A stretch of 64,000 nt of DNA. Origin: CAZEHJ01 sp964512485 (lineage in GTDB: Bacteria > Bacteroidota > Rhodothermia > Rhodothermales > UBA10348). The translations under genes were made by a program, and so were the position numbers. A model generated the notes under the pieces. It saw only the letters and a list, made by a program, of their open reading frames with translations. It was not told the DNA's origin and did not search any database. The number at the start of each line of letters is the position of its first letter. Position 1 is the stretch's first letter. Below, piece by piece: positions 36,248 to 44,118 of the stretch. The stretch is taken from assembly GCA_964512485.1 (NCBI GenBank), contig CAZEHJ010000009.1, positions 1-64,000 on the forward strand, given 5' to 3'.

Positions 36248-37312
36248 TCATACGCCCTTTTTACGCGTTTGATGCTTAAAAAATGCGGTATGTGTCATTT
36301 GGTCCGGCGCCCATGTGAGAGTCGGACGCTGTGCTGAACCGATAATTTCGGCTCCAGCGATGATGTTCTGAAGTTTGCGTGACGTAAAAACACACTGAAT
36401 CTCTGACGTGTGGTCATTTAGCCAGTCAGTAACCTCTTCCAGGTTCTCGTAGGGTACCCAGCGCAGGTGTCCAGGTTGTTGGGGCTCCGCTTCACCTCTG
36501 GAAATGAGAAATTGAAGATCATCTGCGAACGCGTGAGGCGTCGAGACCGCTTTCAGAAATGCCTGCTGCATCTTGAGTGAACCGGTAGTCGCAGGATGCG
36601 CCGCAAACGTACCTCTAAAGGTCGCAAAACAGTCCAGAACCGGGTCGATTTCCATCGCAGCCGGCGCAAATATCAGAGCTGTGTTTCTGCAACCAAGTCC
36701 TTCGTGCAAGAGAGCATCTTCGGCCAGAGATACAAGATCATCTTTGGATTCCCTTCCACCGAGGACTGAGACCGAAAAACGGTGTCCCCGAATCCATCTC
36801 GCTTCAGAAACAATGGAGGCTTCGTCCGCCATTTCGGATACCTTCAACATCGTGTCATCAGAGCCGGACGCAATGAGAATATCGCAGGATTCAACGACGT
36901 CCTCCCAATCGCTGATGTCGGCGCGAAGGTCCGGATAGATTTCGATGACGTCCGAGAGAAATGCTGGAAACAGAGCTGGCGACTTCGAGGAAACGCTGCC
37001 GATGTAGCTTGCCCCACTGAGGACCACTCCCACGAAATCCTGCAATTCCACGAATGGAATATTACCCGGGTTGAGTACGCCGACTGTTCGTTTCTCATCC
37101 CAACCGAGTTGTTCCTGCCAGGACCGCAACGCTTCTTCGGTCAGAAGTGCCATTTGCTGATTGACGGCAAATGTAACGGCAGCTTCCGTGAAACGATTGT
37201 CTGCTTCGAGCGAGCGATTCACAGCGTCTTGCCGGACGGGATAGTCATAATCTGACCAACGCTGCGCGGCTTTGGCCAGTGCCGTTATAATGATATTCGC
37301 TTTTGCTACCAC
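36248..37312 (-). CDS. Acyl-CoA reductase, LuxC family
   Basis: LuxC-type enzymes reduce acyl-CoA or acyl-protein to the aldehyde using NADPH. The 354-residue protein has the family pattern: LNPGNIPFVELQDFVGVVLS, SVSSKSPALFPAFLSD, ILIASGSDDTMLKVSEMA, GHRFSVSVLGG and the nucleophile region HEGLGCRNTALIFAPA. I use a GTG start at 37312 because it is 7 bp after the fluC stop, with GGAAAG about 10 bp upstream; an upstream ATG at 37390 would lie within fluC. No luxD/luxE or luciferase genes are near, so bioluminescence is not implied. With a thiolase two genes upstream, it may make long-chain or branched aldehydes or lipids. Confidence 0.82.
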   Translation of the reverse strand: MVAKANIIITALAKAAQRWSDYDYPVRQDAVNRSLEADNRFTEAAVTFAVNQQMALLTEEALRSWQEQLGWDEKRTVGVLNPGNIPFVELQDFVGVVLSGASYIGSVSSKSPALFPAFLSDVIEIYPDLRADISDWEDVVESCDILIASGSDDTMLKVSEMADEASIVSEARWIRGHRFSVSVLGGRESKDDLVSLAEDALLHEGLGCRNTALIFAPAAMEIDPVLDCFATFRGTFAAHPATTGSLKMQQAFLKAVSTPHAFADDLQFLISRGEAEPQQPGHLRWVPYENLEEVTDWLNDHTSEIQCVFTSRKLQNIIAGAEIIGSAQRPTLTWAPDQMTHTAFFKHQTRKKGV

Positions 37313-37319
37313 GAATGTC

Positions 37320-37706
37320 TCACTTTCCGATGCCCAGCACGACGCGGGCCATGGCGAATCCAGCGACCACAGCGAGGAGCGCTCCGACATTGTTGGCCAG
37401 CACGTTCATCAAGGCGAGGGAAGTTTTGCCGTCCACATACAACCTGTAGCTTTCGAGCGAATAGGCAGAAAACGTGGTGAATGCACCCAATAATCCTATA
37501 AAAAACAGAGCGTTAATGCGCTGCTGTCCCGAAGTCTCGCCCAAAATCGCCCATGCGAAGCCAGCCAACAGCGATCCGAGAATATTCACGACCAGCGTTC
37601 CCCAGGGAAACCCGCTCCCGGCCAGGCGAAATGCTGCGACCGAAACTGCATAACGCATCGACGCACCCATTGCGCCTCCGACAGCGATGTAGAGAAATTT
37701 GATCAA
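37320..37706 (-). CDS. crcB: Fluoride ion channel FluC/CrcB
   Basis: A 128-residue four-helix membrane protein that lets fluoride leave the cell as a dual-topology dimer. It has YIAVGGAMGASMRYAVSVAA, WGTLVVNILGSLLAGFAWAI, and the signature GLLGAFTTFSAYSLESYRL with the Phe-box residue. It lies 2 bp after the thiolase stop and 7 bp before the LuxC-like start, so it is transcribed with them. I see no crcB-type fluoride riboswitch in front; the gene is internal to the operon. Confidence 0.95.
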   Translation of the reverse strand: MIKFLYIAVGGAMGASMRYAVSVAAFRLAGSGFPWGTLVVNILGSLLAGFAWAILGETSGQQRINALFFIGLLGAFTTFSAYSLESYRLYVDGKTSLALMNVLANNVGALLAVVAGFAMARVVLGIGK

Positions 37707-37708
37707 CG

Positions 37709-38899
37709 TCAGACCCGCTCCAGAGCCAGGGCAGTTCCCCCACCTGTCCCGTGACAGATGGCCGCCATTCCACGCTCTTTATCGTGGCGTTGAAGCGCGT
37801 GGACGAGTGTCGTGATTATCCGGGCTCCCGAACAACCGATCGGATGACCGAGAGCGATCGCGCCGCCGTGGACATTGAGCTGATCATAGGATACGCCCAG
37901 CATATCTCTGAACAGAACGGAGTTGATGGAAAAGGCCTCGTTGTTTTCGAACAAGTCGAAGTCAGAGATTGACAACGAAAGTTTGTCCAGAACCGACTTC
38001 ACCGCAGGAACGGGAGCTTCGGGGAATCGCCACGGCGCTCCCGCTGCCCATGAACTGGCCAAAATGCGGGCGATTGGCTTCAAGCCATATTTTTCGACAG
38101 CTGCGGCGCTGGCTACCAGGACGGAGGATGCCCCATCGCTGATCTGGCTGCTGTTGCCTGCAGTCAATACTCCCTCTTTGTCGAACGCAGGCCGAAGCTT
38201 GCCCAGCGATTCCAGGGTCGTTTCAGCCCGGATGCCTTCGTCCCGATTCAGCTCGACCATGTTTCGTTTGACGCGATATTCTATCGGTGCTACTTCGTTT
38301 GCGAACGCACCCTGTTCCCAGGCGTCGTTGGCGCGTTGGTGTGACGCTTCTGCCACTTCGTCCAGCTGGTCCCTTGAAATTCCTTTTTCTGCTGCGAGTC
38401 TTTCGGTTTGCGATCCCATCGCCTCCCCGCTCATTGGATCTGTCAGTCCGTCGTGCAGGAGCAGATCTGTCACTCCTTCGGGATTTCCCATCAGGAATTT
38501 GTATCCCCATCTTGCCCGGTGAGACAGGTAAAAGCCCGTACCGGACATGGACTCGGTTCCTCCTGCCAGCATCAGATCTGCCTCGCCGGCTCCAATCATT
38601 GTGGCTGCCTGCATGACGCTCATCATGCCGGAGGAGCATACCATGTCTATCGCAAATCCGTCCACCGTTTCTGGAATTCCTGCTTTCAGCGCTGCCTGGC
38701 GGGGAATAAGCTGGCCTTGTCCGGCCCTCAGAATATTGCCGAACACGTACAGATCAAGGGCATCGCCCGACACACCGGTCCGCTCGAGGGTGGCTTGCAT
38801 GACATGTGCCGCCAGATCTACGGCGGAGTGGTCCTTTAGAGATCCGCCGAAGCGGCCAATAGGAGTCCGAACTGCATCTACGATGAATGCTTCGCGCAT
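37709..38899 (-). CDS. Thiolase (acetyl-CoA C-acyltransferase)
   Basis: A 396-residue thiolase of the type that condenses or cleaves acyl-CoA. The catalytic residues are present: Cys88 in IDMVCSSGMMSVMQAA, His in NVHGGAIALGHPIGCSGAR and the last Cys in AAICHGTGGGTALALE. The final motif is CHGTGGG rather than the common CIGGG, a small deviation. SQTERLAAEKGISRDQLDE is typical of acetyl-CoA acetyltransferases. Biosynthetic and degradative types cannot be told apart here. It is the first gene of the leftward group with fluC and the LuxC-like reductase. Confidence 0.92.
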   Translation of the reverse strand: MREAFIVDAVRTPIGRFGGSLKDHSAVDLAAHVMQATLERTGVSGDALDLYVFGNILRAGQGQLIPRQAALKAGIPETVDGFAIDMVCSSGMMSVMQAATMIGAGEADLMLAGGTESMSGTGFYLSHRARWGYKFLMGNPEGVTDLLLHDGLTDPMSGEAMGSQTERLAAEKGISRDQLDEVAEASHQRANDAWEQGAFANEVAPIEYRVKRNMVELNRDEGIRAETTLESLGKLRPAFDKEGVLTAGNSSQISDGASSVLVASAAAVEKYGLKPIARILASSWAAGAPWRFPEAPVPAVKSVLDKLSLSISDFDLFENNEAFSINSVLFRDMLGVSYDQLNVHGGAIALGHPIGCSGARIITTLVHALQRHDKERGMAAICHGTGGGTALALERV

Positions 38900-39025
38900 G
38901 GAAATAAGCTGGGGTTACCTGCAATGATTCTTGAGCGCAGGTGTACCCGTCAAAAGGCGTCGTGTTCACCTTTGACAGCAGCTGGGAATGCATTTCACCT
39001 GAAATGCGAAAGAATGCCAAATACT

Positions 39026-39298
39026 CTAGCTGAGCCAGTTGGCGAGAGAGAGATCGTCGCGCGTATGGAACGCAAAATGGCCAATGAGAAGTCCGCGAAC
39101 GAGTATACCGGCTTCTTTGCCGTTTACGTCAAAGGTCTCGTCTTTGCACTGAATCTTGTACTCGTCGCCATCCTGCTGAACGTCAGAAATCAGCTTGAAG
39201 TCACGACAGAGATCGAATAATTCGTCCAGGGTTGGACGTACGTAATAGACCTCTTTCGGGGGATGTAGAGGTTTTACATTTCCAGGGGAAGAAATCAT
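39026..39298 (-). CDS. Small hypothetical protein, 90 residues
   Basis: A short soluble frame with no recognised domain. It is acidic, contains two cysteines (LFDLCRDFK, YKIQCKDE), and ends RDDLSLANWLS. The sequence has a reasonable mix of residues, no membrane helix and no signal peptide; VYYVRPTLDELFDLCRDF looks like a genuine helix. It is preceded by a 119-bp spacer to the bacilliredoxin gene on the same strand. An overlapping frame on the opposite strand is less convincing. Reality of this gene is probable but not certain. Confidence 0.5.
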   Translation of the reverse strand: MISSPGNVKPLHPPKEVYYVRPTLDELFDLCRDFKLISDVQQDGDEYKIQCKDETFDVNGKEAGILVRGLLIGHFAFHTRDDLSLANWLS

Positions 39299-39417
39299 TG
39301 CCGCATGGTTGGATAGTTACTGTACCCACACGGTATCGTCAAATCGGCAGTAAAATTAAGCCAAGAGCTAATATTTAAATCCTGTTGTCGCTCCTGCTTT
39401 TTCCGACCGAAAAAGTA

Positions 39418-39948
39418 TTACAGAATCGAACGGAACGTTGAAGGCAGGTCTTCATGCTGCGAAGAAACAGACTCACTCTCGGATGGAGCCTCACCGTTGC
39501 CTTCAGAATTGTCCACTTCTTCCGTATTTCCACAATACTTGGAAAAGGCTCCCACTAGATCTGTGGCGATAGCCGAAGCCGATCTACCCTGGATGTGGCG
39601 TCTTTCTAGGACAAAAACCGGATCGTTATTCTTGAACAGAGCGATGAACGGCGATGACGGCGGAATACCCATCAGATACTCACGAGCTCTCGAAGTCGCA
39701 TCCAGGTCCTGACCTGCGAACACGGTCGTGAACATGTCAGGCAAATCATTCGCCTGAAGCGACATTCTGACCGCCGGACGAGCGTTTCCTGCCGCACAGC
39801 CGCAGACAGAGTTTACCACGAGAAGCATAGATTTGTCTTTCGCTGCCCCAAATGCGTTATCGACTTCTTCTGCAGTTCGTAGTTCGTTTACGCCGACGGC
39901 GACGAGTTCTGCCCTCATAGGCTGTACAAGTGGCTCTGGGTAAGGCAT
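39418..39948 (-). CDS. brxB: Bacilliredoxin, BrxA/BrxB (YphP/YqiW) family
   Basis: A thioredoxin-fold protein that removes bacillithiol from S-bacillithiolated cysteines. The 176-residue protein has the active site VNSVCGCAAGNARP (CGC motif), preceded by YPEPLVQPMRAELVAVGV and followed by GIPPSSPFIALFKNNDPVFV, all typical of the family. The last 35 residues form a Ser/Glu-rich tail beyond the usual length. The ATG at 39948 has AAAGGAG upstream at good spacing, so it is preferred to the in-frame ATG at 39993. The presence suggests bacillithiol or a similar thiol in this organism. Confidence 0.93.
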   Translation of the reverse strand: MPYPEPLVQPMRAELVAVGVNELRTAEEVDNAFGAAKDKSMLLVVNSVCGCAAGNARPAVRMSLQANDLPDMFTTVFAGQDLDATSRAREYLMGIPPSSPFIALFKNNDPVFVLERRHIQGRSASAIATDLVGAFSKYCGNTEEVDNSEGNGEAPSESESVSSQHEDLPSTFRSIL

Positions 39949-40339
39949 GGATGATGCTCCTTTCAACTCTTGTGAATCGTTAGAGACAATCACGAGATAA
40001 ATCCCGGGAGTCTCGATAATCCAGGAAATCCTGAATGTTGGCGGTTCGAACCCAACGCTGGCCTCTTTGATCCGGATACACGGCCTTCCGAATTGGGAAT
40101 TTGTGTTAACTCAATCATGCAACCGGCCCAATTGCGAAGCCGTAACGTGACAATCCGGGGGGTGTGGATCAAATACGAGCAAATCTGAGTAAAACGAGCT
40201 CAAAACGAGTTGAATACTCTTGAGGAGTGCTCGCTGCTGCCTGATGGGCAGTGGCGTTTTTTTATACAGAGCTGCTATTTAATAGAAAGCCATCACGCTT
40301 AACCGAGTAGAGACCACCTACAAGTGGTATTTTTGAGCC
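39949..40339 (+). promoter_or_regulatory. Divergent spacer with greA leader RNA region
   Basis: This 391-bp stretch lies between brxB (leftward) and greA (rightward) and has no coding frame I trust. It holds a 10-bp palindrome GGTTCGAACC (40043-40052), a small ACTC/GAGT hairpin near 40215-40227 and a classic intrinsic terminator at 40232-40263 facing greA. Because no rightward gene lies upstream for several kilobases, a transcript that ends at this terminator would be a short RNA starting in this spacer. Confidence 0.55.
40232..40263 (+). terminator. Intrinsic terminator in the greA leader
   Basis: A 10-bp stem (40232-40241 with 40247-40256, two G-U pairs) closes a five-base loop and is followed by seven T on the plus strand. 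It ends 76 bp before the greA ATG. The minus-strand reading has no T tail, so it acts on rightward transcription, either as an attenuator of greA or as the end of a small RNA. Confidence 0.85.
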
Positions 40340-40822
40340 ATGAGTGACCAGAAACCAACATATCTGACAGAAGAAGGCCTTCAGAACCTGAAGGATGAAC
40401 TTCATTTTCTGCGTACAAAAGAACGTGCGAGAGTAGCACAGAACATTGCGGATGCGCGTGCCCAGGGTGATCTTTCGGAAAATGCCGAATACGACGCCGC
40501 AAAAGATGAGCAGGGCCTCCTGGAAGCCAAAATTGCCAAGATGGCAAATACTGTTTCCTATGCACGCATCCTGGACGAGAGTCAGATTGATTCGTCGAAA
40601 GCGTACATCCTCTCGACGGTGAAGGTGAAGAACACCAAGAATGGGATGGAGCAAGTTTACACACTCGTGAGCGCACAGGAGGCGGATTTCGCCACTGGAA
40701 AAATCTCGGTGAAGAGTCCTATTGGAGAAGGTCTTCTTGGCAAAGAGGTCGGCGATGAGGTGAACATTGAAGTCCCAGCCGGAAAAGTGACGCTCCAGAT
40801 TATGGAAATCAGCCGAGGTTGA
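40340..40822 (+). CDS. greA: Transcription elongation factor GreA
   Basis: GreA enters the RNA polymerase secondary channel and stimulates cleavage of backtracked RNA. The 160-residue protein has the N-terminal coiled coil (LTEEGLQNLKDELHFLRTKE, RVAQNIADARAQGDLSENAE, YDAAKDEQGLLEAKIAKM) with the acidic tip residues, then the C-terminal FKBP-like domain (ISVKSPIGEGLLGKEVGDEV). Full length and normal. It is preceded by a terminator-containing leader and followed 18 bp later by threonine aldolase. Confidence 0.97.
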   Translation: MSDQKPTYLTEEGLQNLKDELHFLRTKERARVAQNIADARAQGDLSENAEYDAAKDEQGLLEAKIAKMANTVSYARILDESQIDSSKAYILSTVKVKNTKNGMEQVYTLVSAQEADFATGKISVKSPIGEGLLGKEVGDEVNIEVPAGKVTLQIMEISRG

Positions 40823-40840
40823 AACTACCTCAAATCCCAC

Positions 40841-41863
40841 ATGATTGATCTTCGAAGCGATACTGTAACCCGGCCCGGCCCTGAAATGCTCGAGGCCATG
40901 GTACAAGCAAAAGTGGGAGACGATGTTTTTGGCGAGGATCCTACCGTCCAGGAACTGGAATCTGAAGTAGCGACACTTCTGGGAAAGGAAGCGGGAGTAT
41001 TTGTGCCCTCCGGAACGATGTGTAATCAAATGGCTGTCCGGATTCACACGCGCCCCGGTGACGAAGCCATCTTGGAGGCCGATGCGCACATTCGACACTA
41101 CGAAGGAGGAGCTGCCGCAGGGTTGTCCGGCGTTCAACTCTACACCATTTCGGCTCCCAGAGGAATTCTGACTCCGGAATTGGTCGAATCGGGTATCCGA
41201 GCAGGACACGAGTGGGACCCTCTTACGAAGCTGGTCTGTCTCGAAAACACGCACAACCGTGCCGGTGGAACGGTCTACCCTCTGGATATCATAAATGCCA
41301 TCGGGGGCGTAGCGAAAGATCATGATCTCCGCTTCCATCTGGATGGAGCGAGACTGTGGAACGCTTGTGCGGCTACCGGAATCAGTGAGGCGACTTATGC
41401 TGAAGCGTTTGACACTGTGAGCGTTTGCCTGTCCAAGGGCCTCGGAGCGCCCATCGGATCTGTCCTGGTTGGCTCCAAGAAGATGATACACGAGGCCAGA
41501 CGTGCAAGAAAAGCGTTCGGTGGAGGTATGCGACAGGTCGGTGTGATCGCCGCTGCAGGGCTATACGCTGTACGCAACCACCGGACATCACTGGTGCAGG
41601 ATCATGAAAAAGCAGCCGTTCTCGCCCGCGGATTGTCGTCATTCAGTGCGGTCAATCTCGACCCGGCAGACGTTGAGACCAATATCGTCATGTTCGACAT
41701 CAATGACGGTCGCTCTGCGCTGGAGGTTCTTGCTTCGCTTAATGAATCGGGAGTTCAGATGGTGCCTTTCGGACCCGTCAGGATTCGAGCCACAACGCAT
41801 CGGGATGTGTCAGTTTCAGACATTCAGGAGGCACTCGACCGGGCCGAAAGCGTTCTGAATTAA
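40841..41863 (+). CDS. ltaE: Low-specificity L-threonine aldolase
   Basis: A PLP enzyme of fold type I that splits L-threonine or L-allo-threonine into glycine and acetaldehyde. The 340-residue protein begins MIDLRSDTVTRPGPEMLEAM and has GDDVFGEDPTVQELE, ENTHNRAGGTVYPLD, FHLDGARLWNA and the PLP lysine in LSKGLGAPIGS (about residue 199), followed by the Arg-rich RRARKAFGGGMRQVG. Length is normal for the family. It lies 18 bp after greA and may share its transcript; its stop faces the convergent nagB-type gene with 19 bp between. Confidence 0.93.
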   Translation: MIDLRSDTVTRPGPEMLEAMVQAKVGDDVFGEDPTVQELESEVATLLGKEAGVFVPSGTMCNQMAVRIHTRPGDEAILEADAHIRHYEGGAAAGLSGVQLYTISAPRGILTPELVESGIRAGHEWDPLTKLVCLENTHNRAGGTVYPLDIINAIGGVAKDHDLRFHLDGARLWNACAATGISEATYAEAFDTVSVCLSKGLGAPIGSVLVGSKKMIHEARRARKAFGGGMRQVGVIAAAGLYAVRNHRTSLVQDHEKAAVLARGLSSFSAVNLDPADVETNIVMFDINDGRSALEVLASLNESGVQMVPFGPVRIRATTHRDVSVSDIQEALDRAESVLN

Positions 41864-41882
41864 CCGGTTCTGAGATTCGTAC

Positions 41883-43793
41883 TCAGGAAGCCAGATCCCA
41901 GGCACAAACGTATGCCTCGACGGCATGGAATTCCGGCAGTCCGAGAGCATCCAACCGTTTGGCAGTTTCCTGATTCCGCTGCTTCGCTCGTTCCCAGAAT
42001 TCCCTGCTGTCATATGCTCCCGGGTACATCGCGCGGTCTTTCTGGCTCTCATGCTTGAAAATCGCTTCGATTTTCCGATCCAGATCGGCCTTCGACATTG
42101 GAATGAAAACGTCGGCGAGGTCGATCTCCCACTCCTGCCACGCTCCACGATAGAGCCAGACCATCGGATGTTCGTCTTCAGGATGATTTTCCTTGAACTT
42201 TCGCAGTGCTTTTTGGATCGCGAAATAGCACATTCGGTGCGTTCCGTGCGGATCCGAGAGGTCGCCCGCCACGAATATGTGGGATGGTTTTTTCTGTTCA
42301 AGAATATTCAATACGATGGCGACGTCATCTTCGCCAATAGGCTGTTTTCGTACAGTCCCCGTTTTGTAAAACGGCATATCCAGGAATCTTGCGCTCTTGC
42401 TGTCAAGTCCGATAACCTCGATGCCAGCGACAGCTTCCGAGTAACGGATATAGGCCTTGATGAGCTGTACTTCCTCTGAATCCACGTCCCCGGGATTCTT
42501 GTTTTCCATCGCCTCCCTGAGGCCTTCCAATTTTTGAATCAGTTGATCCTCTCCTTCAAAGAACTCGGCAGACATCTGCATGAAACGGATGTAACGCCTC
42601 ACGTCGGCGTCAAACACGGCGACGGATCCATTCGTCATGTAGGAGACTGTGAGCTGGTTTTCATTACGAACCAGCTTGTCCAGCATCCCGCCCATGGAAA
42701 TCACGTCATCATCCGGATGCGGGCTGAACAGAATGATTTCCTGTTCCGCCGGTAAATCTTCTGCGTATGCTACCCGACGACGGAGACTCTCGAATACGTG
42801 CTTGCACAGGTCGTCAATGTTCTCGTACTGATTGGCCAACGAGTGCAGGTAATGACGATGAAAATCCGATTCTTCAAGAGTCAGAATGGCCTTTTCGACA
42901 CGTTCTGCCAGCCATATGACAGCTCTGATGCACAAATCATCTGTCCACTCGACATTTCGAACGAGCCATGGAGTCCGTTCACGCGTAAGATCTCCAGCCG
43001 ATGCCCGGTCGACGTATATAGACGCGTTCAAATGCTTCTGCAGATACGAAGCAGTAACGTCATTTGTGATCTTCTCCTCGACCGCGCGTCGGATGATTGG
43101 AGCCTTGTGCTCCCCGGTCGCCATCAGGATAATTTCTTTGGCATCCAGGATCGTACCGACACCCATGGTCAGTGCTTCTCTCGGGACATTTTCGTCACCG
43201 AAGAAATCACTTGCAGCGTCCTTTCTGGTTATTTCGTCCAGAATGATCGGTCTGGTTCGCGTTTCGGGACCAGATCCTGGCTCATTGAATCCAATATGTC
43301 CGGTCCGTCCGATACCCAAAAGGATGAGATCCAGTCCACCAGCCTCTTCAATCGCCTTTTCGTAGGAGGCGCAATATTCCTCGACCTGCTCCCGATCAAT
43401 ATCCCCGCTCGGAATGTTGATGTTGGCAGCGGGAATGTTCACATGATCGAAAAAGTTCTCATGCATAAACCGGTGATAGCTCTGAAGGCTGTCCGGTGCA
43501 ATGGGATAGTATTCGTCCAGATTGAACGTGACGACATTGGACAAATTCAGTCCTTCTTCCCGGTGATGGCGGATCAGGTGCTGGTAGACTCCAATGGGAG
43601 TGCTTCCAGTTGGTAAGCCGAGCACCACTTTGGCGGAGGCTTTTTGCCGATTGCGAATCAGTTCCACAATTCTGTTCGCGACATCCAGCGAAAGCTGGCC
43701 GGGAGCATCAAAGATTTTGACGGGGATCCTTTCCCGCCACGAGCCTTCCGTCTTGCTGCCCCCGGAAGACTGTGAACCTGCTGAAGATAACAT
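41883..43793 (-). CDS. nagB: Glucosamine-6-phosphate deaminase fused to PIG-L deacetylase-like domain
   Basis: A 636-residue fusion well known in Bacteroidota. The N-terminal domain (to about residue 290) is NagB: GLPTGSTPIGVYQHLIRHH, TFNLDEYYPI, GIGRTGHIGFNEPGSG, which converts glucosamine-6-P to fructose-6-P and ammonia. The C-terminal domain begins IILFSPHPDDDVISMGGML, the zinc motif of PIG-L/LmbE N-deacetylases, and continues with GDLSDPHGTHRMCYFAI. Together they suggest use of amino sugars, but no NagA is near. I use the ATG at 43793, which has GGAAGAG just upstream; an in-frame ATG at 43865 lacks a comparable site. Confidence 0.93.
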   Translation of the reverse strand: MLSSAGSQSSGGSKTEGSWRERIPVKIFDAPGQLSLDVANRIVELIRNRQKASAKVVLGLPTGSTPIGVYQHLIRHHREEGLNLSNVVTFNLDEYYPIAPDSLQSYHRFMHENFFDHVNIPAANINIPSGDIDREQVEEYCASYEKAIEEAGGLDLILLGIGRTGHIGFNEPGSGPETRTRPIILDEITRKDAASDFFGDENVPREALTMGVGTILDAKEIILMATGEHKAPIIRRAVEEKITNDVTASYLQKHLNASIYVDRASAGDLTRERTPWLVRNVEWTDDLCIRAVIWLAERVEKAILTLEESDFHRHYLHSLANQYENIDDLCKHVFESLRRRVAYAEDLPAEQEIILFSPHPDDDVISMGGMLDKLVRNENQLTVSYMTNGSVAVFDADVRRYIRFMQMSAEFFEGEDQLIQKLEGLREAMENKNPGDVDSEEVQLIKAYIRYSEAVAGIEVIGLDSKSARFLDMPFYKTGTVRKQPIGEDDVAIVLNILEQKKPSHIFVAGDLSDPHGTHRMCYFAIQKALRKFKENHPEDEHPMVWLYRGAWQEWEIDLADVFIPMSKADLDRKIEAIFKHESQKDRAMYPGAYDSREFWERAKQRNQETAKRLDALGLPEFHAVEAYVCAWDLAS

Positions 43794-44118
43794 GATCTCT
43801 TCCCGGGTTGAATCGGGCGCGGTGTTGAGTTCAGGGCGAGCGGGAAAAATACGGCAATGCCGCATAATCGCGCACTCGGACTGTGGAAGGTTTGGTTAAA
43901 TGTTGTTCTCGACCATCCCACTGCATTCTGACCAGGCTCCTGTTTTCAGTGTAGGGCATTCTCCCACATTGCATCGTTGCCTTTTCTCACATGCTACCGC
44001 GCTCGTATTGCGCATGAAATAGCTTTAAACAGCGTTTTCTTAGGTGCAGGAAGATCATTTCCTGAACAATACACCGCGTACTTCGCGAGACTCACCCATC
44101 ATCACCTGAGGCATTCCA
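43794..44118. promoter_or_regulatory. Divergent spacer between nagB-type gene and nifJ
   Basis: This 325-bp region must hold the promoters of two opposite genes. No coding frame looks real. TAGCTTTA near 44019-44026 is a weak match to a Bacteroidota -7 box for nifJ. GAGG lies about eight bases before the nifJ ATG. Beyond these I see nothing distinctive. Confidence 0.35.

Noticed and set aside
36248..37312. LuxC-like gene as a bioluminescence locus
   Set aside because: No luxAB, luxD or luxE is found, and the neighbours are thiolase and a fluoride channel.
38924..39220. A 98-codon plus-strand frame opposite the small hypothetical gene
   Set aside because: The minus-strand frame has better residue composition and fits the strand of the neighbours; only one of the two can be likely.
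40030..40060. A T-arm-like GGTTCGAACC stretch suggesting a tRNA or tmRNA remnant
   Set aside because: No matching acceptor, D or anticodon arm can be built around it on either strand; it is probably a chance palindrome.
40262..41491. A 409-codon minus-strand frame across greA and ltaE
   Set aside because: Both genes on the plus strand have unmistakable family motifs, so this long frame is a shadow.
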